A DNA stretch of 5,112 nt, from positions 1 to 5,112 of the forward strand of contig JABFST010000471.1 of assembly GCA_013140465.1 (NCBI GenBank). Direction: 5' to 3'. Numbering within the stretch: the stretch's first letter is position 1; the number at the start of each line of letters is the position of its first letter. This DNA comes from Methylococcaceae bacterium. GTDB taxonomy: Bacteria > Pseudomonadota > Gammaproteobacteria > Methylococcales > Methylomonadaceae. The position numbers were made by a program, and so were the translations under genes. Under the pieces are notes generated by a model. The model did not search any database. It saw only the letters and a program-made list of their open reading frames with translations, and was not told the origin of the DNA. Of this stretch, positions 1 through 5,112 are shown piece by piece.

Positions 1-2
1 AC

Positions 3-713
3 GATTTAGCCGCAGGTATCGACTGCTTGCAATCACCTATCGTCAAATTCGCCCCGGCCGAAGTCTGGGCCAGCGTCTTGGCAAAAGCCGGCGCACAAAG
101 CGGCGACTTGATTTTCTTCGGCGCCGACAAAGCCAGCATCGTCAACGAAGCCATCGGCGCGTTGCGCGTTAAACTGGGCCATGACCTCAACTTATTGCAA
201 GGTGAATGGAAACCCGTGTGGGTAGTCGATTTCCCCATGTTTGATTGGGACGAAAAAGCCGGACGCTTCAACGCCATCCACCATCCGTTTACCGCCCCTA
301 GCTGTTCCGTCGAAGACTTGGTGGCTAACCCCGGTGCGGCCTTGTCACGCGCTTACGACTTAGTGCTAAACGGCACCGAAGTCGGCGGTGGCTCTATCCG
401 TATCAACCGCACCTCCATGCAGCAAACCGTGTTTGAAATTTTAGGCATCGGCGAAGACGAAGCCCGCGAAAAATTCGGCTTCTTGTTAGATGCCTTAAAA
501 TACGGCGCGCCACCGCACGGTGGTTTGGCGTTTGGTTTGGATCGTTTGGTCATGCTGATGACCGGATCAACATCCATCCGCGATGTTATCGCCTTCCCAA
601 AAACCCAATCCGCTGCCTGTCCATTAGTCAGCGCACCAGCTGTGGTGACTGATGAACAACTGAAAGAATTGGGCATCCGCTTGATTAAACCAGCCGGGAA
701 AGATAAAGCTTAA
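3..713 (+). CDS. aspS: Aspartyl-tRNA synthetase, C-terminal part (5' end outside window)
   Basis: Charges tRNA-Asp with aspartate in the cytoplasm, using ATP; a class II aminoacyl-tRNA synthetase. The frame is open from the left edge (D-L-A-A-G-I-D at 3-23), so the TTG at 27 is not a real start. The 236 codons present are about 40% of the usual bacterial length of about 590 residues. The first part (to about nt 205) looks like the end of the GAD insertion domain found in bacterial AspRS. The class II core then resumes with [20 protein letters not shown] (about 222-281) and [14 protein letters not shown] (366-407). Class II motif 3, GLAFGLDR with its ATP-binding arginine, is at 522-545. The [16 protein letters not shown] block, typical of the AspRS C-terminus, follows, and the TAA stop is at 711-713. 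The N-terminal anticodon-binding domain and motifs 1-2 lie outside the window, so discriminating and non-discriminating types cannot be told apart. Composition is GC-rich (38 of 60 at 121-180). No damage is seen. Confidence 0.97.
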   Translation, partial: DLAAGIDCLQSPIVKFAPAEVWASVLAKAGAQSGDLIFFGADKASIVNEAIGALRVKLGHDLNLLQGEWKPVWVVDFPMFDWDEKAGRFNAIHHPFTAPSCSVEDLVANPGAALSRAYDLVLNGTEVGGGSIRINRTSMQQTVFEILGIGEDEAREKFGFLLDALKYGAPPHGGLAFGLDRLVMLMTGSTSIRDVIAFPKTQSAACPLVSAPAVVTDEQLKELGIRLIKPAGKDKA

Positions 714-736
714 GTTGGATTATTAGCGTCCCCCAC

Positions 737-765
737 GCTCCAGCGTTACCCAAAAACGCTGGAGC
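737..765. repeat. Perfect 11-bp inverted repeat (REP-like palindrome)
   Basis: The arms GCTCCAGCGTT (737-747) and AACGCTGGAGC (755-765) are perfect reverse complements separated by a 7-base loop, ACCCAAA. It begins 24 bases after the aspS stop. There is no T-tract after the right arm (it continues ATGACCACG), so it is not a textbook intrinsic terminator, although an RNA hairpin here could still stabilise or end the aspS transcript. The CCCACGCTCCAGCGT-type sequence resembles the dispersed palindromic repeats seen between genes in some gammaproteobacteria. That identification is from memory, and no second copy lies in this window to confirm it. Confidence 0.6.
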
Positions 766-982
766 ATGACCACGATGGCATCATCATGATTACCTCATAT
801 AAGACAGCGCAACTCGGTGTTGGTTTTGATTTTGACATCAGCCTTGAAGCTGATAAAAAGGTTACTGTTTTATTGGCATAATCGGCATATTTGATTAGTG
901 ATTTTTTACACAAAACTCCAGAAGCAATTTGGCAACAATACCAATAATGCCGAATTAACACGGGTATAAAAACATAATCTCT

Positions 983-2011
983 ATGAATCACTATATTCAA
1001 ACAATAAATGAACAGCTTCATCCTAAAATAAACGGTACTTATAAGGTATTAGATTTATTTGCTGGCTGTGGTGGTTTGTCATTAGGTTTTGAAGCAGCTG
1101 GTTTTGAAACGATAGCCTATGAAATGGAACAAGCGGCTGTTGATACTTATAACAAAAATCTACAGGGACATTGTATTGCCCAAAAATTAACCGTAGACAC
1201 TTGTTATCAACACGCTATTGACATTATTGTTGGCGGTCCACCTTGTCAGCCTTTCAGTGTGGGAGGGCAGCAAAAAGGCATCAGTGATGAAAGAAATGGC
1301 TTTCCGGTATTTATTAAAGCTATACAAGAGTTGAAACCCAAGTTGTGGTTATTTGAAAATGTGCGTGGAATGCTTTATTCAAATAAAGCTTATTTTGAAA
1401 AAATCTTAGATGATTTATCTGCTACGGGTTACACAATAAGTTATCAATTATTGAATGCAGTGCATTATGGTATTCCACAGAATAGAGAACGCTTATTTGT
1501 TATTGGGCATCGTAATAATTTTAATTTTCCAAAATTAGGATTATCTAAAGTGACGGTACAAGAGGCCATAGGTGATTTAATTGATACTATCCATGACGAA
1601 AGCAAAATATTAACCTCCTCAATGGATACTTATATTGCCAAATATGAAAAAGCTTCGCATTGTATTAACCCAAGAGATTTATATTTACATAAACCCGCCA
1701 GAACATTAACCTGCCGTAATATTGCGGGTTCTACAGGTGATATGCAACGCGTTAAATTAGCCGATGGTAGGCGTAGACGTATTTCAGTTAGAGAAGCAGC
1801 ACGATTACAAAGCTTTCCCGATTGGTTTGAATTTATGGGTTCAGAAACCCAACAGTTTTATCAAATAGGTAATGCTGTACCACCGTTATTAGCTTTGCAG
1901 CTTGCCGAATCAGTAAAAAATTGTTTAATGAGTGGTGAACACAAGCATGTATTTAATAAGCCGCAAAAGAAAATGCCGACTAGACAAATGAGCTTATTAT
2001 GCGATTTTTAA
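983..2011 (+). CDS. DNA (cytosine-5-)-methyltransferase of a Type II restriction-modification system
   Basis: Transfers a methyl group from S-adenosylmethionine to carbon 5 of a cytosine in a specific DNA site, protecting host DNA from the endonuclease encoded next. The 342 residues carry the C5-methyltransferase motifs in canonical order: motif I DLFAGCGG (24-31, SAM binding), motif IV GGPPCQPFS (84-92) with catalytic Cys88, motif VI ENV (125-127), motif VIII QNRER (167-171), motif IX around RISVREAARLQSFP (266-279) and motif X GNAVPP (296-301). The variable target-recognition region lies between VIII and IX (roughly 175-260) and includes PARTLTC (238-244). It is short, so a single short target is likely. 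The ATG at 983 puts motif I at residue 24, as expected, but no good Shine-Dalgarno sequence precedes it. The last 13 bases overlap the endonuclease gene. The gene is AT-rich relative to aspS and nadA, suggesting transfer. The family is certain; the target sequence cannot be read from the protein. Confidence 0.95.
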   Translation: MNHYIQTINEQLHPKINGTYKVLDLFAGCGGLSLGFEAAGFETIAYEMEQAAVDTYNKNLQGHCIAQKLTVDTCYQHAIDIIVGGPPCQPFSVGGQQKGISDERNGFPVFIKAIQELKPKLWLFENVRGMLYSNKAYFEKILDDLSATGYTISYQLLNAVHYGIPQNRERLFVIGHRNNFNFPKLGLSKVTVQEAIGDLIDTIHDESKILTSSMDTYIAKYEKASHCINPRDLYLHKPARTLTCRNIAGSTGDMQRVKLADGRRRRISVREAARLQSFPDWFEFMGSETQQFYQIGNAVPPLLALQLAESVKNCLMSGEHKHVFNKPQKKMPTRQMSLLCDF

Positions 2012-2979
2012 ATAAAAGCAAAAAATCGGTAAATACTATAAAATTAATTAATGAGGCAATTGACATTTTAGAGTCTGTGGGCATTCCAATTGCTAACAAA
2101 ACAGAACGCAATTTAGAACGTATGGCAATGGCTTTCTTAGCCGTTGCAAATGTAACCAGCGAATGGACACAAGCTACTGGTAAACAAAACTTAAAAACCA
2201 GAGATATTATTAATTTTCATAATACCTACTTAGAAGAAAATATCTCCAGTGGTTCTTATGATGAGGTTCGCCGTAAGGATTTAAAATTATTAGTGTTAGC
2301 GGGCTTAATTGTAAATAGTGCCGAAAACATGAACGCCGCAACGAATGACCCTACCCGAGGTTATAGTTTAGAAAGCGATTTTATGGCATTAATAAAGCAG
2401 TATCAGTCACCTCATTGGCATAACGCGCTAGACCATTATTTAACAGGCAAAGTGTCGTTAAAAAATCAACTTGCCAGAGAACGCGATATTGAAAAAATAC
2501 CTGTGACTTTTTCTACAGGTGAAAATTTCGAGTTATCATCTGGTTCTCATAATATATTACAAAAATGTATTATTGAAGAATTTCTACCGCGATATGGTAA
2601 AGGCTCGCAAGTCTTATACTTGGGTGATACAGCGAATAAATTACTTTATGTTGATGAAGCACAATTAAAATTACTCAATTTTTTTGAGTTATCACACGAT
2701 AAATTACCCGACATTATTGCCTATCATGCACACAATAACTGGCTTTATTTAATTGAAGCGGTTCACAGTAGTGGTGCAATTAATGAAGCTAGATTGTTAG
2801 AATTAAAAAAACTAACTGAGAGCTGCACGGCTGATATTGTTTATGTCACCGCTTTTTTAAACAGAATAGAGTTTAAAAAGTGGATTACCGATATTGCTTG
2901 GGAAACTGAGGTATGGATAGCCGATAATCCAGACCATTTGATACATTTTAATGGTGATAAGTTTTTAGGCCCTTATTAA
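1999..2979 (+). CDS. BsuBI/PstI-family Type II restriction endonuclease
   Basis: Predicted to cleave double-stranded DNA at a short specific site left unmethylated by its partner. The 326 residues match the two-part architecture of the BsuBI/PstI family. The N-terminal half is helical, with RNLERMAMAFLAVANV (37-52), a winged-helix-like SYDEVRRKDLKLLVLAGLI (86-104) and TNDPTRGYSLE (115-125). The C-terminal catalytic half has SGSHNILQKCIIEEFLPRYG (181-200), VLYLGDTANK (205-214), LPDII (236-240), LIEAV (251-255), IVYVTAF (280-286) and a strongly family-like end, WETEVWIADNPDHLIHFNG (301-319), then FLGP. The likely PD-(D/E)xK acidic residues are Asp238 and Glu253. The ATG at 1999 overlaps the methyltransferase stop by 13 bases, with only a weak TGAG at 1989-1992 as ribosome binding site, so translation is probably coupled to the upstream gene. 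The gene is AT-rich (19 G+C of 60 at 2041-2100) and full length. Family membership is recognised from remembered family motifs, and specificity is unknown. Confidence 0.93.
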   Translation: MRFLNKSKKSVNTIKLINEAIDILESVGIPIANKTERNLERMAMAFLAVANVTSEWTQATGKQNLKTRDIINFHNTYLEENISSGSYDEVRRKDLKLLVLAGLIVNSAENMNAATNDPTRGYSLESDFMALIKQYQSPHWHNALDHYLTGKVSLKNQLARERDIEKIPVTFSTGENFELSSGSHNILQKCIIEEFLPRYGKGSQVLYLGDTANKLLYVDEAQLKLLNFFELSHDKLPDIIAYHAHNNWLYLIEAVHSSGAINEARLLELKKLTESCTADIVYVTAFLNRIEFKKWITDIAWETEVWIADNPDHLIHFNGDKFLGPY

Positions 2980-3089
2980 AATAAGGCAAGTTGTGCGGGA
3001 CGCGCATCACCAAGTGAAATATTTTATTGCGCTTTTAAAGCTGCATTATCCTTCAATAGTTTTAGATACTTTACTTTGAGCCCACTATC

Positions 3090-4187
3090 ATGACTAATAC
3101 CCCCTTTCCCATCCAAGACTACGCCTTACTTGACGACGAAGAATGCGATGCCCGCATTAGCGCGGCTAAAGCTAAACTCGGTAAACGGTGCGTGATTTTG
3201 GGGCATCATTACCAACGTGATGAAGTGTTCAAACATGCCGACTTTACGGGCGATTCGTTAAAACTGTCGCGCGATGCCGCGCAATCCGAAGCCGAATACA
3301 TCGTGTTTTGCGGTGTGCATTTTATGGCCGAAGTCGCCGACGTGTTGTCGCGCCCCGAACAAATCGCCATTTTGCCGGATTTGGCCGCGGGCTGTTCGAT
3401 GGCGGACATGGCGAACTTACTTAAAGTGCAAAAATGCTGGCAAGAATTGGCGGAGATCATTGACGTAAACAACGACGTGACCCCCGTCACCTACATCAAT
3501 TCCGCCGCCGACCTGAAAGCTTTTTGCGGCGAGCATGACGGCAACGTTTGCACCTCGTCCAATGCGCAAAAAATCTTGGAGTGGAGTTTTGCCAAACGCC
3601 CTAAAGTGCTGTTTTTTCCTGACCAACATTTGGGCCGCAATACCGGCTACCGCATGGGCATACCGTTAGAGGAAATGGTGCTGTGGGATTTCACCAAACC
3701 CCAAGGCGGGCTAACTGTTGAACAAATCCAAAACGCCAAAATCATCTTGTGGAACGGCTATTGTTCGGTACACCAAGCGTTTAAGCCCGAACAAATCGAC
3801 AACTTCTTGGCGCGCTATCCCGAAACCCAAGTGATCGCCCATCCCGAAGCGTGTTTTGAAGTCTGCGAAAAAGCCGATTACGTCGGTTCTACCGAAACCA
3901 TCCTGAAAATTGTCCGCGCCGCCGAGGCCAACACCCGCTGGCTAGTCGCCACCGAACTCAACTTGGTCAACCGCTTACACGAAGAATGCAAAGCCGACGG
4001 TAAAAACGTGCATTTCATGTCCCCCACCTTGTGCATGTGCTCGACGATGTTTAGGACTGATCCGCAACACTTGGCCTGGATTATGGAAAACTTGGCAGCG
4101 GGTCATGTCATCAACCAAATCTCCGTGCCAACCGAGCAATCCCGATTGGCTAAACTGGCCTTGGACAATATGTTGTCTATAGCATGA
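3090..4187 (+). CDS. nadA: Quinolinate synthase NadA
   Basis: Condenses iminoaspartate (made by NadB) with dihydroxyacetone phosphate to give quinolinate, the precursor of the NAD pyridine ring. It is a cytoplasmic enzyme with an oxygen-sensitive [4Fe-4S] cluster. At 365 residues it has the usual length and shows the three internally related NadA domains through VILGHHYQRDEVFKHADFTG (35-54), CGVHFMAEVADVL (74-86), LPDLAAGCSMADM (95-107), YINSAADLKAFCG (135-147), FFPDQHLGRNTG (175-186), WNGYCSVH (221-228) and HPEACFEVCEKADYVGSTET (251-270). Likely cluster ligands are Cys102, Cys225 and one of the cysteines in LCMCSTM (314-320, Cys315 or Cys317). The ATG at 3090 is followed at once by the conserved reading frame and is preceded by only a weak GAG at 3078-3080. 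The TGA stop is at 4185-4187. No nadB or nadC is in the window. Composition (36 G+C of 60 at 3481-3540) resembles aspS, not the restriction-modification genes. Confidence 0.97.
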   Translation: MTNTPFPIQDYALLDDEECDARISAAKAKLGKRCVILGHHYQRDEVFKHADFTGDSLKLSRDAAQSEAEYIVFCGVHFMAEVADVLSRPEQIAILPDLAAGCSMADMANLLKVQKCWQELAEIIDVNNDVTPVTYINSAADLKAFCGEHDGNVCTSSNAQKILEWSFAKRPKVLFFPDQHLGRNTGYRMGIPLEEMVLWDFTKPQGGLTVEQIQNAKIILWNGYCSVHQAFKPEQIDNFLARYPETQVIAHPEACFEVCEKADYVGSTETILKIVRAAEANTRWLVATELNLVNRLHEECKADGKNVHFMSPTLCMCSTMFRTDPQHLAWIMENLAAGHVINQISVPTEQSRLAKLALDNMLSIA

Positions 4188-4197
4188 GCAATACGCA

Positions 4198-4350
4198 ATG
4201 AAACTGCCCGCTTGGGTTAGGCAATTGGCGCTTATTTTAGGCACGGGCATTGCCATAGTGGTTTTTGCCCTGCTTGCCAGCGGCATTTTATTCACGGGTG
4301 TTGCCGTCAAGACTAGCCAAGATGCGCCCAACAGCATGGCGCGACGGTAG
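4198..4350 (+). CDS. Putative 50-residue single-pass membrane protein
   Basis: An ATG at 4198 opens a 50-codon frame ending at TAG 4348-4350. The N-terminus, MKLPAWVRQ, carries Lys2 and Arg8. A long hydrophobic stretch follows (about residues 10-37, LALILGTGIAIVVFALLASG and on to LFTGVAV). A short polar tail, KTSQDAPNSMARR, ends the protein. The pattern fits one membrane helix with the basic N-terminus inside, or an uncleaved signal anchor. The gene starts 10 bases after the nadA stop and ends 11 bases before the nuclease ATG, with a weak GAG at 4186-4188 as ribosome binding site, so a nadA-membrane protein-nuclease operon is plausible. I do not recognise the family. It could be a chance frame, but the hydrophobic design and tight spacing argue for a real gene. 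Confidence 0.5.
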   Translation: MKLPAWVRQLALILGTGIAIVVFALLASGILFTGVAVKTSQDAPNSMARR

Positions 4351-4361
4351 TTGCGGCACTG

Positions 4362-5112
4362 ATGGCGTATAAGAAAAAGTCCAAACGTATCACTGGGCTT
4401 ACCGTCCTGTGGTTTGTATTGCGCTTGGCTTACCGCCAGCCCGGCATCATGCTGACCTTGATTGCCCTAGGCGCGGGTGCTTATACCTATGAACTCAAGA
4501 TAGCGCGTCCCGCCTTGCTGTACCAAGGCGAACCCAAAGCCAGCAACGCCAAAAACCCCGACACTTGGTTCCGTACCTTGCGCAACCACGGCTTTATCTT
4601 GGGTTATTCAGACTTGCGCGGTAATCCCCTGTGGGTGGAATACGCGCTTAGCCCTATCCCCAGCAACACCCCGGCGTTACCCCGTCCTAGCCACTTTACC
4701 GCCGATTGGCGCAGCCTAAACCCGATTAGCCACGAGAGCTACCAAAACAGCGGTTACGATCGCGGACATTTGGCCCCCAATTTTGCCATCAGCCATCTGT
4801 ACGGCAAACAAGGCCAGCAAGACAGCTTTTTGATGACCAATATTAGCCCCCAAAAGCCCAAGCTTAACCAGCGCGTTTGGCAGCGTTTGGAAGAAGTGGA
4901 AGCGACTTATTTTGCTAAAAACTTAGGCAAAGTCTGGGTACTGACCGGCCCCGTGTTTAAGGGCAAGACCGAACGCTTATCGTCGGCATGGACAGTAGAA
5001 ATTCCCGATGCGTTTTATAAAATCTACCTCACCGAAGCCACCACCACACACAAAGCCATCGCCTTGGCGTTTTTAATCCCGCAAACCGTTAAGGGCAACG
5101 AACCCCTAGACC
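4362..5112 (+). CDS. DNA/RNA non-specific endonuclease (NUC family), membrane-anchored, 3' end outside window
   Basis: Predicted metal-dependent nuclease of the Serratia nuclease (beta-beta-alpha metal, NUC) family, which cuts DNA and RNA with little sequence preference. The frame from ATG 4362 stays open to the right edge, giving 250 residues. The catalytic motif is GYDRGHLAPN (131-140), with general-base His136 in DRGH. The segment FLMTNISPQKPKLNQRVWQR (156-175), followed by LEE, matches the family's Asn-rich metal-binding helix: Asn160, metal ligand Asn169 and Glu177 correspond by spacing to Asn110, Asn119 and Glu127 of Serratia nuclease. WVLTGPVF (192-199) is another family block. The basic N-terminus (MAYKKKSKR) and hydrophobic stretch 28-43 suggest a membrane anchor that places the nuclease domain outside the cytoplasm. 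An in-frame TAG at 4314-4316 limits the start, and 4362 is the first ATG after it. All visible catalytic residues are intact. Confidence 0.93.
   Translation, partial: MAYKKKSKRITGLTVLWFVLRLAYRQPGIMLTLIALGAGAYTYELKIARPALLYQGEPKASNAKNPDTWFRTLRNHGFILGYSDLRGNPLWVEYALSPIPSNTPALPRPSHFTADWRSLNPISHESYQNSGYDRGHLAPNFAISHLYGKQGQQDSFLMTNISPQKPKLNQRVWQRLEEVEATYFAKNLGKVWVLTGPVFKGKTERLSSAWTVEIPDAFYKIYLTEATTTHKAIALAFLIPQTVKGNEPLD

Noticed and set aside
27..29. TTG at 27 as the start of the first gene
   Set aside because: The frame is open and AspRS-like upstream to the left edge, and the protein from here would lack most of the enzyme.
353..676. Minus-strand open frame inside aspS
   Set aside because: Antisense shadow of a strongly conserved coding region; its protein has no recognisable features.
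746..1021. Minus-strand 91-codon open frame over the gap and the methyltransferase start
   Set aside because: It spans the palindrome and the start of a certain + strand gene. The translation is rich in Cys, Tyr and Ser without a recognisable domain.
2980..3089. Possible terminator or nadA promoter in the endonuclease-nadA gap
   Set aside because: Only a 4-bp stem (TGCG/CGCA near 2994-3006) without a T-tract, and no -35/-10 pair with acceptable spacing, so I call neither.
3209..3629. Open frames in other frames or on the minus strand inside nadA (including 3274-3468 on +)
   Set aside because: All overlap the conserved NadA reading frame and lack starts, motifs or spacing that would support them.
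3975..4337. Minus-strand 120-codon open frame across the nadA end and the small membrane frame
   Set aside because: Mostly antisense to the conserved NadA C-terminus, and the product shows no domain. It weakens the small-protein call only slightly, because the + strand frame has a coherent hydrophobic design.
1..5112. CTGCAG (PstI/BsuBI) sites as a clue to specificity
   Set aside because: I saw none by eye, but only about one is expected by chance in this length, so the absence says nothing.

Overview
The window is typical bacterial chromosome, and every gene I can support lies on the + strand. The aspS, nadA and nuclease products look gammaproteobacterial. The balanced-to-GC-rich housekeeping genes and the palindromic intergenic repeat would fit a methanotroph-like gammaproteobacterium (Methylococcales type), but that placement is an impression from the sequences and not a result.

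Layout: (1) 3-713 is the C-terminal 40% of aspartyl-tRNA synthetase (aspS), entering from the left edge. (2) 714-982 is a noncoding gap with a perfect 11-bp hairpin at 737-765, which looks like a dispersed palindromic repeat. (3) 983-2979 is a compact two-gene Type II restriction-modification cassette: a C5-cytosine DNA methyltransferase (983-2011) overlapping by 13 bases a restriction endonuclease of the BsuBI/PstI family (1999-2979). (4) 2980-3089 is a short gap. (5) 3090-4187 is quinolinate synthase (nadA), in NAD biosynthesis. (6) 4198-4350 is a possible 50-residue single-pass membrane protein. (7) 4362 to the right edge is a DNA/RNA non-specific (Serratia-nuclease type) endonuclease with an N-terminal membrane segment, cut by the window end.

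The restriction-modification cassette differs in base composition from both flanks. Hand counts give 19 G+C of 60 at 2041-2100 and 26 of 60 at 1261-1320, against 38 of 60 in aspS (121-180) and 36 of 60 in nadA (3481-3540). This fits a horizontally acquired defence cassette placed between two housekeeping genes. The methyltransferase would protect host DNA at the site the endonuclease cuts. The most notable point is the pairing: the prototypes PstI and BsuBI (CTGCAG) work with N6-adenine methyltransferases, whereas this endonuclease is coupled to a clear C5-cytosine enzyme. The cognate site therefore cannot be assumed to be CTGCAG methylated on adenine.

I see no RNA genes, CRISPR array, insertion sequence or origin. 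I do not see a wholly new system. The restriction-modification pair and the downstream membrane-anchored nuclease are the parts worth following up.
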